DNA of 64,000 nucleotides from Claveliimonas bilis. GTDB lineage: Bacteria; Bacillota; Clostridia; Lachnospirales; Lachnospiraceae. Both the position numbers and the translations under genes were made by a program. This document shows positions 8,924 to 18,340 of this stretch, piece after piece; the first letter of the stretch is position 1, and the number at the start of each line of letters is the position of its first letter. Below the pieces are notes generated by a model. It ran no database searches. It was not told the DNA's origin and saw only the letters and a program-made list of their open reading frames with translations. The stretch lies in NCBI RefSeq assembly GCF_030296775.1, contig NZ_AP027742.1, positions 558,001 to 622,000 of the forward strand, given 5' to 3'.

Positions 8924-9003
8924 GAAGTTGGGATCAAAAGCCCCAACCACTTTTGAGCAAGCTCATGTGGGCCGGGACCTTTTGAGCCTGGGATCATTAT
9001 AAT
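8915..9003. repeat. Stem-loop element bordered by 9-bp direct repeats
   Basis: CATTATAAT occurs at 8915-8923 and 8995-9003. Between them is a nested inverted repeat: TCAAAAG (8934-8940) with CTTTTGA (8979-8985), CCAC with GTGG, and TGAGC-AA-GCTCA at the tip (8954-8965). The layout resembles a small non-autonomous insertion with target duplication, sitting in the leader of rpiB. Dispersal in the genome cannot be tested here. Confidence 0.5.
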
Positions 9004-9045
9004 ATAAGAGCAGAAATTTTTAAAGCAAAGATTGGAGACGAGGAC

Positions 9046-9492
9046 ATGAAAATAGGAATAGGAAACGATCATTCAGCAGTAGACATGAAAAATGAAATCG
9101 TGAAGTTTTTACAGGATCTTGGCTATGAAGTAGTAAATTATGGGACAGACTCCACCGAGAGCTGTCATTACCCGGTATATGGAGAAAAAGTTGCAAGGGC
9201 TGTGGTATCCAAAGAAGTGGATCTTGGAATTTTAATATGCGGTACAGGTGTCGGAATATCTCTTGCAGCCAATAAGGTGAAAGGCGTAAGAGCAGTTGTA
9301 TGCAGTGAGCCGTACACAGCAAGATTATCAAAACAGCACAATAATACCAACATTCTTGCTTTTGGCGCAAGAGTCATCGGCATTGAGCTTGCGAAGATGA
9401 TCATAGAGGAGTGGCTGAATGCAGAGTTTGAGGGCGGCCGGCATCAGGAGCGTATCGATATGATCACGGCGATTGAAGAGAGGGAAAGATAA
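9046..9492 (+). CDS. rpiB: Ribose-5-phosphate isomerase B / LacAB-type isomerase
   Basis: 148 residues, the normal length for RpiB. The N-terminal GNDHSAVDMK and the ICGTGVGIS loop with catalytic Cys65 are diagnostic. It interconverts ribose-5-phosphate and ribulose-5-phosphate, or a related aldose/ketose phosphate such as allose-6-phosphate. RBS GGAGACGAGG. It is monocistronic, with a stem-loop repeat in the leader and a terminator after it. Confidence 0.9.
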   Translation: MKIGIGNDHSAVDMKNEIVKFLQDLGYEVVNYGTDSTESCHYPVYGEKVARAVVSKEVDLGILICGTGVGISLAANKVKGVRAVVCSEPYTARLSKQHNNTNILAFGARVIGIELAKMIIEEWLNAEFEGGRHQERIDMITAIEERER

Positions 9493-9520
9493 AAAATAGA
9501 AGCAGAAACAGTAAAAGTAA

Positions 9521-9560
9521 AAGGAAGCAGACCACATGGTGATTTGCTTCCTTATTTTAT
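9521..9560. terminator. Terminator between rpiB and the LysR gene
   Basis: Inverted repeat AAGGAAGCA (9521-9529) and TGCTTCCTT (9545-9553), followed by ATTTTATT on the plus strand. It can serve both convergent genes. Confidence 0.7.
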
Positions 9561-10450
9561 TCTTGGGAAAAACCCCGCTTAACACAGTGCTCCATCACCG
9601 ATTCCATCTGGGGGGATACCCATTTGTTCCGATGGTACAGGAGCTGTTTCCACACTTCGATTTCCAGGTCTTCCGCGGGAAGAAGAACCAGCTTTCCCTC
9701 GGCAACTTTTTTTGCGGTTACATAATCCGGAAGAAGAGAAATTCCAAGGTTTTGTTCCAGTAAAGCACAGATAAGATCTGTGCTTCCGATTTCCAGAATA
9801 GGATGAATTTCCAGAGACATCTCTGCCAGCCGCTCATCCAGAAGGCGGCGGTAGCTCATTCCCTTTTCTGTCAGGATAAAAGGATGGCTGCAAAGATCCC
9901 GGACAGAAAGCTTTGCTCCGAGGGGAAGGGGATACCCGGCGCCGGCTGCAAAGTGTACGCCTACTCGTTCTTCTTTTACGATCACATATTCTGTATTGTA
10001 GATATGGCTGTCCAGGGTGAGAACAAGATCTGCCTCGTTGTGGTCTACGAGCGTCAACATTTCACCGGTTCCGGCGGTGATAATTTTCAGTGCGATCTCA
10101 GGATAATTTTTTTTAAAAGAAGCATAATTTTTGCTGAAAATGGAACTGCACAGAGAATCTGCCATTGCCAATCTTACATGACCGCGGATGGTTCCTGTTT
10201 CCTGCATGTTTTCCTGAAGTTCCAAAGTCAGTTTGTTGACTTTGTGAGCGTAATCCAGGACTTCCCGGCCTTTTTCAGTTAAAGCTATGGTGTGATTGAC
10301 ACGTTCGAATAACTGGGAATTTAATTCACGCTCCAGCTGTCTGATCTGAAAGGAGACAGTGGACTGAGAAAATCCCAGCTTTTCGGCTGCTTTTGTAAAA
10401 CTGTTCAGTTCGGCTACATAGATAAAAGTTGTCAGATTTTTGATATCCAT
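9557..10450 (-). CDS. LysR-family transcriptional regulator
   Basis: 297 residues, the standard LTTR length. The N-terminal winged helix-turn-helix (about 1-60) contains FTKAAEKLGFSQSTVSFQIRQLE. The C-terminal part is a periplasmic-binding-like effector domain. RBS AAGGCGG precedes the ATG. It is divergent from an alanine-type sodium symporter with an LTTR box between them, so it likely controls that transporter, with an amino acid as the probable signal. Confidence 0.88.
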   Translation of the reverse strand: MDIKNLTTFIYVAELNSFTKAAEKLGFSQSTVSFQIRQLERELNSQLFERVNHTIALTEKGREVLDYAHKVNKLTLELQENMQETGTIRGHVRLAMADSLCSSIFSKNYASFKKNYPEIALKIITAGTGEMLTLVDHNEADLVLTLDSHIYNTEYVIVKEERVGVHFAAGAGYPLPLGAKLSVRDLCSHPFILTEKGMSYRRLLDERLAEMSLEIHPILEIGSTDLICALLEQNLGISLLPDYVTAKKVAEGKLVLLPAEDLEIEVWKQLLYHRNKWVSPQMESVMEHCVKRGFSQE

Positions 10451-10468
10451 TCTGTTACCGCCTTTACC

Positions 10469-10483
10469 ATCTAATTTTTAGAT
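10469..10483. promoter_or_regulatory. LysR-type operator (T-N11-A palindrome)
   Basis: The perfect inverted repeat ATCTAA-TTT-TTAGAT fits the T-N11-A consensus of LysR regulators. It lies between the divergent lysR and symporter genes, 23 bp upstream of the symporter -35. Confidence 0.6.
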
Positions 10484-10505
10484 TCATATCATCATAATTA
10501 TTAAT

Positions 10506-10534
10506 TTTACAGATGTTCCTTTCTATTATATACT
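10506..10534 (+). promoter_or_regulatory. Promoter of the sodium:alanine symporter gene
   Basis: TTTACA (10506-10511), 17-bp spacer, TATACT (10529-10534), giving a leader of about 60 nt to the ATG at 10600. Confidence 0.7.
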
Positions 10535-10599
10535 ATGGGGAAGAGAAAAACAAATACAGTGTCATTCAATAATGGCGAGAGAGAGAAAGGATACATATA

Positions 10600-12027
10600 A
10601 TGGAGATTTTAAACGCGGCCGGTCAGGCGGTTGTGCGATTTTTTGAAACAATTTATGCGATGTTATGGGGAGATATTGTAACTATCCCTCTCCCGGGAGG
10701 AAGCAGTCTGGGATTATCGCTGCTGGTTATTATCCTCGTTCCGGCAGGCATATATTTTACAGTACGTACTAAGTTCCTGCCGTTTCGACTTTTTCCGGAA
10801 ATGATCAGGGTTACGGTGGAAAACAGGACTTCTGCAGAACAACATGGAATTTCCGGTGTGCAGGCGCTGATCGTATCTACGGCTACCCGGGTAGGAATGG
10901 GGAATCTGGTAGGAGTTGTTGCGGCTATATCAGCAGGAGGCGCCGGAGCGGTATTTTGGATGTGGGTTATTGCCCTTCTTGGATCGTCTACAGCATTTGC
11001 AGAAGCGACTCTGGCCCAGATATATAAAGAAAAAGATCCTCTCTATGGAGGATATAGGGGAGGGCCGGCTTACTATATTCATGCTTTGTTTATTACAAAT
11101 AGGGGGAGCAAAAGAAAGAAATCTGTGATAGCAGTTCTGTTTGCTCTTTCCGGTCTTCTTTGCTGGTGCGGAATCAGTCAGGTCATCGGAAATTCGGTTT
11201 CGTCTGCATTTGACAATGCATTCCATATCCCGCCTCTTTACTCTACCGTTGTACTGGTAGTTTTGGCGGCTGTGATCGTTCTTCGGAAAAATGCGACAGT
11301 AAAGGTACTGGATATCATGGTGCCTGTTATGGCAGCTTTGTATTTTATTATTACTATTTTTATCATTGTCATAAATATCCCGCAGCTGCCGGCTGTGTTT
11401 GCCAGAATTTTTGAGGAAGCGTTCGGGATCCGTCAGGTGGCGGCAGGAGGGTTTGGCGCAGTTTTGATGAACGGAGTGAAAAGAGGGCTTTTCTCCAATG
11501 AAGCAGGATCCGGATCAGCTCCTTGTGCAGCGGCGGCAGCGGATATCAGCCATCCGGCGAAAGAGGGGCTTCTGCAGGCTCTTGGAGTATTCATTGATAC
11601 TCTGGTGATCTGCACCTGTACTGCAATGATCATGCTTCTGACTCCGGAGGAATTGACAAATGGTCTGCAAGGAATGGATCTTCTGCAGACGGCCATGAGT
11701 TATCATCTTGGAGAATTTGGAGTCATATTTATTGCTGTGATTTTGTGGCTGTTCAGTTTTTCTACCTTTATTGGGATTCTGTTCTATGCCCGTTCCAATG
11801 TAGCCTACCTGTTTGGAGATAACTGGAGATCACAGACATTGTACAAGATTCTGGCGCTTGTTATGTTGTTTATCGGCGGGCTTGCGGCATATACTTTTGT
11901 ATGGGATCTGGGAGATACAGGCATCGGACTGATGACAATATTCAATATGATCGCTCTTGTTCCGCTGGCGAAAGAAGCGGTAGGATCATTGAAAGATTAT
12001 GAGAGGAAGAAAAAAGAATCCCGGTAA
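10600..12027 (+). CDS. Sodium:alanine/glycine symporter (AGCS family)
   Basis: A 475-residue polytopic membrane protein. AGCS hallmarks are ATRVGMGNLVGVV (about residue 91) and GLFSNEAGSGSAP (about 297). It takes up alanine or glycine (possibly another small amino acid) with Na+ or H+. RBS AAAGGA. Expression is probably controlled by the divergent LysR protein. A strong hairpin terminator follows. Confidence 0.9.
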   Translation: MEILNAAGQAVVRFFETIYAMLWGDIVTIPLPGGSSLGLSLLVIILVPAGIYFTVRTKFLPFRLFPEMIRVTVENRTSAEQHGISGVQALIVSTATRVGMGNLVGVVAAISAGGAGAVFWMWVIALLGSSTAFAEATLAQIYKEKDPLYGGYRGGPAYYIHALFITNRGSKRKKSVIAVLFALSGLLCWCGISQVIGNSVSSAFDNAFHIPPLYSTVVLVVLAAVIVLRKNATVKVLDIMVPVMAALYFIITIFIIVINIPQLPAVFARIFEEAFGIRQVAAGGFGAVLMNGVKRGLFSNEAGSGSAPCAAAAADISHPAKEGLLQALGVFIDTLVICTCTAMIMLLTPEELTNGLQGMDLLQTAMSYHLGEFGVIFIAVILWLFSFSTFIGILFYARSNVAYLFGDNWRSQTLYKILALVMLFIGGLAAYTFVWDLGDTGIGLMTIFNMIALVPLAKEAVGSLKDYERKKKESR

Positions 12028-12030
12028 TAA

Positions 12031-12069
12031 CTAAAAGGCGGGTATATCGCATTTTGCGATATACCCGCT
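12031..12069. terminator. Bidirectional terminator, 14-bp perfect stem
   Basis: Arms at 12036-12049 and 12053-12066 around TTT, with an A-run on the left and a T-run on the right. It serves the symporter gene and the convergent permease gene. Confidence 0.9.
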
Positions 12070-12089
12070 TTGTTGCGTAAGCCGTTTTT

Positions 12090-12938
12090 TTAAAGTCCTG
12101 CCAAATGCAGCAGAATGCCTGAGATAACTGCAGCAGCGTAGAGAAGTACAACAAATTTGAGACATTCTTTTTTACTGCCGTTTACCTTAAAAAGAACGAT
12201 CAGTCCGATTCCGGCGTTGGTACAAAGGCCTGCTATCACAGAAGCAAAGGAGAGAGCGCCTCCCAGATAAAGTTCTGTTAAAAGGACAGAAGCGGCGCAG
12301 TTGGGGATAAAACCAAGGAGCGCTGCCAGGAACGGCTGAAAGATGCTGCCCTGTAAAAGGAAGGAGGAAACGGACTCCAGACCGGCAGCCTCAATGACAA
12401 AAGTGAGGATTCCGGTAAAAACAAAAATATAGGCAAACAGCTTTACAGTATGATTCAGAGCCGGGCGGATAATGCCGTGATGATCATGGCAGCCGCAGTG
12501 GTGGCACAGATCACCGATTTCCTTTTTTGTACAGATGAAACGGGCAAAGAAAATATCGGCCAGATATCCTGCAATAACCGCGATAATTACCTTTACAATG
12601 AGAAGAAAGAAAATATCCCTCTCATAGCCGGGATGGGCCATGAGGATAAGAAGCGCTTCGTCTGATGTGGCAAGAAATACAGCCAGGAGTGTGCCAAGAG
12701 AAACGACTCCGCCTGCATAAAGGTTGGCTGCCATGACAGAGAAGCCGCATTGAGGTATACAGCCGAACAGAGCGCCTACAATGGGACCTGCCTTTTCCAG
12801 TTTGATAAGGGTCTGCCGGATCCATGAGCTGGAGTAGTGCTCCAGCGCTTCCAGGAGAAGGAAGGCGACAAACAGGAACGGCAGCATACGGATCGTATCA
12901 TTTACAGTGTGTATAAAAACGTGTTCCAGTAATTCCAT
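12090..12938 (-). CDS. Putative metal/arsenic efflux permease (ArsP_2/DUF2899-like)
   Basis: A 282-residue membrane protein built as two related halves, each with a conserved Cys stretch: CIPQCGFS and FIPNCAAS. A Cys/His-rich cytoplasmic loop (CHHCGCHDHHG, near residue 150) looks like a metal-binding segment. This family is annotated as putative manganese transporter or arsenic efflux protein; substrate unproven. The ATG at 12938 sits 6 nt after AAAGGAG; an in-frame ATG 27 nt upstream has no RBS. Monocistronic with its own promoter. Confidence 0.75.
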   Translation of the reverse strand: MELLEHVFIHTVNDTIRMLPFLFVAFLLLEALEHYSSSWIRQTLIKLEKAGPIVGALFGCIPQCGFSVMAANLYAGGVVSLGTLLAVFLATSDEALLILMAHPGYERDIFFLLIVKVIIAVIAGYLADIFFARFICTKKEIGDLCHHCGCHDHHGIIRPALNHTVKLFAYIFVFTGILTFVIEAAGLESVSSFLLQGSIFQPFLAALLGFIPNCAASVLLTELYLGGALSFASVIAGLCTNAGIGLIVLFKVNGSKKECLKFVVLLYAAAVISGILLHLAGL

Positions 12939-12977
12939 GTAAACTCCTTTTGAATCAAAACTCACGATATCTTGAAA

Positions 12978-13006
12978 ATATTAGCAAGTTTCATGGGAAA
13001 TGTCAA
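12978..13006 (-). promoter_or_regulatory. Promoter of the putative metal permease gene
   Basis: On the minus strand: consensus TTGACA (13006-13001), 17-bp spacer, TAATAT (12983-12978). Confidence 0.75.
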
Positions 13007-13027
13007 ATAAAAGTTAGATGAAACGAA

Positions 13028-14827
13028 CTATATTTTTCTGGTATATCCGGCCAGCCATTGTTTCTCTTCTGATGTCAGATAAGGAGAAAGTGTCTCATAA
13101 ACTTTCTTATGGTAGGAGTTAAGGATTTGCCGTTCAAAATCGCTGATGAGCGAAGGATCCAGGGCGTCCAGATCTATGGGGGCCAGAGTGAGAGGCTCAA
13201 AGCACAGGAAAGTTCCATAGTCTGTCCTTTCTTTTTCCAGACACAGCAGTTCGTTTTCCAGACGGATCCCATGTTTGCCGGAGATGTAGACGCCGGGTTC
13301 ATCGGTGGTGATCATGCCGGCACGTACCGGTACAGGGTCTGCGCCGCTTCGCATTCTCCAATTGAAGCTGTTTGGTCCTTCGTGTACGTTTAATAAATGC
13401 CCCACTCCATGTCCGGTGCCGTGGAGATAGTCAAGACCCTGCTGCCACAGAGGAGTTCTTGCCAGAGCATCCAGGTTCTGAAAGCAGACTCCTTCCGGAA
13501 ATACTGCAGACATAAGGCTTAGCATACAGCGAAGAACCAGGGCGAAATGCTCTTTTTCCTCAGTGGTAAGGGGACCGAGGGCAAAGGTGCGGGTAATGTC
13601 AGTAGTTCCTTCGATATAGTGTCCGCCGGAATCTACAAGATAAAGGCCCTGGGCTTTCAGAGGAATATCGGTTTCTTTTGTGACCGCATAGTGGACAATA
13701 GCTCCATGAGGGCCATACCCGCTGATAGTCTCAAAACTAAGCCCCAGGTTCCCGGGAGCGGCTTTTCTTAGTCCATCCAGATAGGCTGCAGCGCTGGCTT
13801 CGGTGAGGGAATGTCCATTTTGAATTTGTTCTTTCAGCCATTTCATGAAACGAACCATGATAACGCCGTCTTTGATATGAACCTTTTTACTCCAGGAAAT
13901 CTCAGTTTCGTTTTTCACAGCCTTGAAACCAGTAACCGGATCCGGACCGCACAAAATAGAAGCGCCTCCCTCTTTCAGAATATGAAAAAGAGTATAATTA
14001 AGCTGGGATTTTGAAAGCAGTACGCTGCTGTTGCTATAGCGTCTGATGAAATCATAAACGGAATCATAGGGAAGGATCTGAACGTCCTGCCTTTCGATAT
14101 ACCGGCAAGTGTCCGCATCCAGTTTTTCCATGTCTGTAAAAAGAAACGCCTTCTCTTTTTCAATGACTGCATAAGATAAAAAGACAGGATTATAGTCCAC
14201 ATCGCTGCCTCTTAAGTTAAAGAGCCATGCAATCTCATCCAGTGCGCATATGATATGGGTGTCTGCGCCTCTTTTCACCATTTCCTGGCGAAGAGCCGAC
14301 AACTTGGAGGAGACGGACTGCCCCGCATAAGTTTCTTCATAAATCCAGATTTTTTCTTTGGACATAGACGGCCGATTTTCCCAGATAGTGGATGCCAGGT
14401 CAAGAGAAGCATCCAGGCGGATCTGCTTTTTTGCCAGTGTCTCAGCCAGTTCCTCACCGGCAGAGGCGGAAAGGGTCCGTCCGTCAAAGCCGACACAGCT
14501 TCCGGCGCTTAAGCGGGAAGTCAGAAATTCTTCGACGGAAGGGACTCCCGGCATCTGCATTTTATAGAGTGTGATACCGGTGCCTTTAAGCTGCTGCTCT
14601 GCCTGAAGAAAATAGCGCCCGTCTGTCCAAAGACCTGCCTCATCGGGCAGGACCACAAGGGTTCCAGCCGATCCTGTAAATCCGGACAGCCATGCGCGGA
14701 ATTTAAAATGCTCTCCTACATATTCAGAGAGATGATAGTCGGCGGTGGGAATGTAATATGCAGATAATTGCTTTTCTGCCATGACGCTGCGAAGCAGAGC
14801 CAGGCGCTGATTGATGATCGTATTCAT
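13028..14827 (-). CDS. pepP: Xaa-Pro aminopeptidase (M24B)
   Basis: A 599-residue three-domain aminopeptidase P of the longer type. The dinuclear metal site is complete: DSGGHYIEGTTDITRT (two Asp), GTGHGVGH (His), TDEPG (Glu) and RLENE (Glu). It removes N-terminal residues preceding proline from peptides. It starts with a GGAGG RBS and is separated by terminators from both neighbours. It is a useful control for the second M24 protein in this window (21437), whose metal site is degenerate. Confidence 0.93.
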   Translation of the reverse strand: MNTIINQRLALLRSVMAEKQLSAYYIPTADYHLSEYVGEHFKFRAWLSGFTGSAGTLVVLPDEAGLWTDGRYFLQAEQQLKGTGITLYKMQMPGVPSVEEFLTSRLSAGSCVGFDGRTLSASAGEELAETLAKKQIRLDASLDLASTIWENRPSMSKEKIWIYEETYAGQSVSSKLSALRQEMVKRGADTHIICALDEIAWLFNLRGSDVDYNPVFLSYAVIEKEKAFLFTDMEKLDADTCRYIERQDVQILPYDSVYDFIRRYSNSSVLLSKSQLNYTLFHILKEGGASILCGPDPVTGFKAVKNETEISWSKKVHIKDGVIMVRFMKWLKEQIQNGHSLTEASAAAYLDGLRKAAPGNLGLSFETISGYGPHGAIVHYAVTKETDIPLKAQGLYLVDSGGHYIEGTTDITRTFALGPLTTEEKEHFALVLRCMLSLMSAVFPEGVCFQNLDALARTPLWQQGLDYLHGTGHGVGHLLNVHEGPNSFNWRMRSGADPVPVRAGMITTDEPGVYISGKHGIRLENELLCLEKERTDYGTFLCFEPLTLAPIDLDALDPSLISDFERQILNSYHKKVYETLSPYLTSEEKQWLAGYTRKI

Positions 14828-14899
14828 TAAGAGGCCTCCATTTCTTTGCTGTCATTTTCACCTATAAATAGACCATAACACCGGATAAGAGGAAAAGTC

Positions 14900-14939
14900 A
14901 AGGGAGCGGACAGCCTGTGATTAAGCTGTCCGCTCCCTT
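14900..14939 (-). terminator. Terminator of the DUF5107/TPR gene
   Basis: 13-bp perfect stem (14902-14914 and 14925-14937) with a 10-nt loop, followed on the minus strand by TTGACTTTT. It lies between the stop of the large gene and pepP. Confidence 0.75.
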
Positions 14940-14968
14940 GCAAATTGCATGGTGAGTTTTATGTAGTT

Positions 14969-17900
14969 TTATGCCTGGAGGCGTTTCAGCAGTTCTTTAT
15001 GCTGGATCGCACCCTGGTGGTCTGCCTGCATCTGAAGCACCATATCCAGCATGCCGGAAGCGGTGCTGTAATGTTTCAGACCGATCTCGCCAAGAGCTAT
15101 AAGGTAGCGGCAGTATATGGTATTCCTCATCTGGATGTTATTGGGGAATACTTCCAGTTCCGGCAGGGAGACAGCAAAGTAATCATAGGATACTTTGTCA
15201 AAGATATGTTTTTCTCCGAAGGCTTTCAGCTGGTGGTAATCCCGCTTTGCTTTGTCGGTCTGCCCCAGAGCGTCTTTGGCAAGCCCCTGATAGAGAATGG
15301 TGTCCGAGGGCTGGTCATTGTAGTACAGTGCAACGGAAGGCTCGGAAAGGCCCTCGGATGCACGGATAAAGTATTCTTTGGCCTTTTCCTGTTCGTCCAT
15401 CGCTTCGTAGCAGCGGCCGATGTAGTATTCTGCCATATTATCCTGTACATTCGGCAGCTTCCCTTCGCCCAGATTATCCGGATAAGTAAAGGTGTCAGTA
15501 AGAAGCCGGATTGCGTCCTGGTAGTTTCCGGCATCCATTTCCTGAAGGGCTTTTTCTGTGAGGGCATAGCGGTACTGACCGCTTACTTTGCCTTCTCCGC
15601 CTTCCCATGGATGGAAGATATGTCCTTTCAGGCAGGTGAGCGCTTTGTCATACTGTCCGGTTTTGTTCAGCAGTGTAATGTATTCCAGATAGAGGACATC
15701 TCTTTCTTCCAGAAGATGCGGATACTGTTCAAGGACGGACAGCCGCTCTTTGACAGAGACATTATTTTTGGCAAGGAGCTGGTCGTACTCCTGAAGGAAA
15801 CGGGGATAAGACGGATCCAGTTCCAGCGCTTTCTTCATGACATCCAACGCTTTAGCGGGATCTTTTTCTTTATTATAGTAAGCAATGGCAAGATTGCGGT
15901 AAGGCATTGCGTAAGTTCCGTCTTCCTGAACGGAAGTTTCCCACTGGGCAGCTGCAGCTGCGTACTGCTTTTTGTCATAGAATAAAAGTCCAAGATAGTA
16001 GTGTGCATACGGAGCAGTGCCAAGAACCTTTACTGCATGCTGAAGAATGACGATTTCCTCTGCTTTATTTGGGAAACAGTAGTCAGGGTTCGCTTTTTCA
16101 GCCTTCATAAAAGCGGTAGCAGCCTTCTCATTATCCTGCATTTCTGTAAATACAAAGCCCTGGTAGTAGAAAGTCATAGGTGTTTTTTCCGGTGAGGCTT
16201 CCAGAATATCTGCAGCGTCCTGGTAGAATCCCGCCTTCATATAAAGAAGGGAGAGTTCCAGGTAATTGTGAGAAGGAGAGCGCATTACATTTACCCAGGC
16301 ATCCATGTCATTTTCTGCTTTTGCATTTTCGTAGAGACAGCCCATGGAAAGCGGATCGATCTCAAGGCTTTCCGCCAGGAAGCTCTTTGTGTCTCTTTCA
16401 AGAGCACGAAGAATAGCAGCTTTCAATGTGCGGGCGTTCATGTTGTGCCAGTTGTAAATGAGAGATTTGTCAATAAACTCCAGTGCCTGGCTGTAGAGGC
16501 GCTTCTTACAGCTTAAGGCAGCCAGCTGATAAAATCCTCCGCTCTGTGTTTCCATGCTCCAGGTGGATTTATAGAAAGCATCAAAGGCTTTTTCATCTTC
16601 GCCTAAAAATCTGAGGGCAAGCCCGAGATTAAAGTAGCTCTCTCCGTAGTAAGGATTGGGATTTTTCCAGGTCTGTTTTTCGATGGCTTTTTCAAAATGT
16701 TCTTTGGCTTTTTCAAAATGGCCTCTCTTGAGAAGAAGCAGACCATAGCCGTTGTTCAGGCGGATATCGGTAGGATCACGGCGGAGTCCTTCTTCATAAT
16801 AGTCTGCCGGCTCATAGGTTGCATGGCGGTACTGCTCCAGATGCTGTGCCCCTAAGAAAAGTTCCTCTGTGGATTTCAGTTCTTCGGGAGCAGCCAGCGG
16901 AACTGCCGGATCCGGGGTGGGTTCCAGTTCTTCTTTTATGGCCTGATAGCTTACTAGGATTTCGTTCTGCTCGGTTGTCACAGTTACTTCACAGCCGTCA
17001 GCGCTTGTAAGGTCTGTGGCAAAGGAATCTTCAAAATATTCACAGGGGTCAGCGTTCAGTGTTGTTTCATAGAGCAGTGCTCCGTTTCTGGAAACAGTCA
17101 GACGAAGATTGTCAAAGCATCCGGATGTATAGAGGAGAAGATTGGCGGTTCCATCCTCTACGGTAAAGTTGATCATGGCATCCTTGGTTGCATTTTTCAC
17201 TCTTCCCACGCCTTTGTAGGGCATGAAATATTGTACAAATGTTTTTTCCTCATAAGGCTTCAGCCACGTAAAGTCCGGCTGGTTGTCGGCAAAAACGCCG
17301 GTCATCAGTTCGATATACGGCCCGTCAGCGTCAGTGAGGTTGCGGTCCCAGGCACGTCCGAAATCAGCATTTCCCCATGTCCACTGTTTTTTGCCGGGAG
17401 AGATGTGGTGGTCTGCCACATGGAGAAGACCTGCTTTTTTCTCTTCGTCATAGTTTCCGATAAAGTCAAAGTCAGAATGGGCTGCCATATAGGAAGTAGG
17501 AACTTTGATATTTTTATACATGGAAATATCGATTCCTGCGGAGTAATCATATTTATAGTATTCTCCCGTTGCAATAGGGAAGGTAGATACGGCGCGTTTT
17601 CCGTGATCCATTACCGCGTGCACATCCGGCGGAAAGACAGAGTAGGTATGGTCATTTACCGGAACGGCCGGATTTGCCCACCACAGAAATGTCTGGGGAG
17701 TATCTGTGCCGTTGAACAGACGCCCCTTGATCTCTATGTAAGCTTTATCGGGATACAGGGTAAAGGAAGCCATTCCTTTTGTGCCGTACATTTTATCGGT
17801 CTCGCTGACAAAAACAGTGGCGGAGCCATCTTCGTTTTTGCAGAAGGAATAGTCTACAGGAGAATAAGTGCTGGGGCGATGGTGCTGGGGCCAGTTAAAC

Positions 17901-18250
17901 TCGATTCCCCCGGAGATCCAGGGGCCGGTAAGTCCCACAAGAGCCGGTTTAATCACGTGATTGTAATAGACAAAATCATAGCCGTTAGTTTTGTCATAGG
18001 CTCGCTGGATCCTTCCGCCAAGTTCCGGGAACACCATGACTTTCAGAAAATCATTTTCCAGAAAAACAGCATGATAGCTTACATCCTCTTTTTCATCCGA
18101 AATCTTCTCCGTGACAGGGAGGGGGTATACTTTTCCGCTGCTTCCCTGATATGCGCGGTTCTCAATAAACAGAGGCCCTTTTTCCGGCGGATAAACTTTA
18201 TAAGTGGGGATAACGACATTTTCTTCCCAGACATTTACTGATGCGTTCAT
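14969..18250 (-). CDS. DUF5107 domain protein with C-terminal TPR repeats
   Basis: About 1093 residues. The N-terminal third (about 15-350) matches the DUF5107 family: aldose-epimerase/galactose-mutarotase-like beta-sandwich features, including the VFPELGGRIQRAYDK stretch. The remainder (about 465-1090) is a long array of tetratricopeptide repeats. No signal peptide, so cytoplasmic. The family occurs in carbohydrate loci of gut bacteria; the reaction is unknown. ATG 18250 has AAGGAG at good spacing; the in-frame GTG 9 nt upstream abuts the RBS and is rejected. Divergent from an AraC regulator that probably controls it. Confidence 0.8.
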   Translation of the reverse strand: MNASVNVWEENVVIPTYKVYPPEKGPLFIENRAYQGSSGKVYPLPVTEKISDEKEDVSYHAVFLENDFLKVMVFPELGGRIQRAYDKTNGYDFVYYNHVIKPALVGLTGPWISGGIEFNWPQHHRPSTYSPVDYSFCKNEDGSATVFVSETDKMYGTKGMASFTLYPDKAYIEIKGRLFNGTDTPQTFLWWANPAVPVNDHTYSVFPPDVHAVMDHGKRAVSTFPIATGEYYKYDYSAGIDISMYKNIKVPTSYMAAHSDFDFIGNYDEEKKAGLLHVADHHISPGKKQWTWGNADFGRAWDRNLTDADGPYIELMTGVFADNQPDFTWLKPYEEKTFVQYFMPYKGVGRVKNATKDAMINFTVEDGTANLLLYTSGCFDNLRLTVSRNGALLYETTLNADPCEYFEDSFATDLTSADGCEVTVTTEQNEILVSYQAIKEELEPTPDPAVPLAAPEELKSTEELFLGAQHLEQYRHATYEPADYYEEGLRRDPTDIRLNNGYGLLLLKRGHFEKAKEHFEKAIEKQTWKNPNPYYGESYFNLGLALRFLGEDEKAFDAFYKSTWSMETQSGGFYQLAALSCKKRLYSQALEFIDKSLIYNWHNMNARTLKAAILRALERDTKSFLAESLEIDPLSMGCLYENAKAENDMDAWVNVMRSPSHNYLELSLLYMKAGFYQDAADILEASPEKTPMTFYYQGFVFTEMQDNEKAATAFMKAEKANPDYCFPNKAEEIVILQHAVKVLGTAPYAHYYLGLLFYDKKQYAAAAAQWETSVQEDGTYAMPYRNLAIAYYNKEKDPAKALDVMKKALELDPSYPRFLQEYDQLLAKNNVSVKERLSVLEQYPHLLEERDVLYLEYITLLNKTGQYDKALTCLKGHIFHPWEGGEGKVSGQYRYALTEKALQEMDAGNYQDAIRLLTDTFTYPDNLGEGKLPNVQDNMAEYYIGRCYEAMDEQEKAKEYFIRASEGLSEPSVALYYNDQPSDTILYQGLAKDALGQTDKAKRDYHQLKAFGEKHIFDKVSYDYFAVSLPELEVFPNNIQMRNTIYCRYLIALGEIGLKHYSTASGMLDMVLQMQADHQGAIQHKELLKRLQA

Positions 18251-18295
18251 AATATTCACTCCTTATTTGTTGTGATTGATCTGTTGTCATTAAAG

Positions 18296-18329
18296 TATCA
18301 TATCTGTCTTTTGGGAAAAATATCATATC
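18296..18329. promoter_or_regulatory. Direct-repeat operator candidate for the AraC regulator
   Basis: TATCATATC occurs at 18296-18304 and 18321-18329, 25 bp apart on the same face, between the divergent genes. A related TATCATAAC overlaps the araC start region. Tandem direct half-sites are typical of AraC/XylS proteins. Confidence 0.45.
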
Positions 18330-18340
18330 GTTTGTAATGA

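Noticed and set aside
12031-12069. Perfect 14-bp palindrome as a possible operator or mobile repeat
   Set aside because: Placement between convergent genes with A- and T-tracts makes an ordinary bidirectional terminator.
14945-18241. Long plus-strand open frames opposite the DUF5107/TPR gene (346 and 336 codons)
   Set aside because: They lie wholly antisense to a gene with clear domains and a good start; no RBS or recognisable protein. They are shadows of its codon bias.
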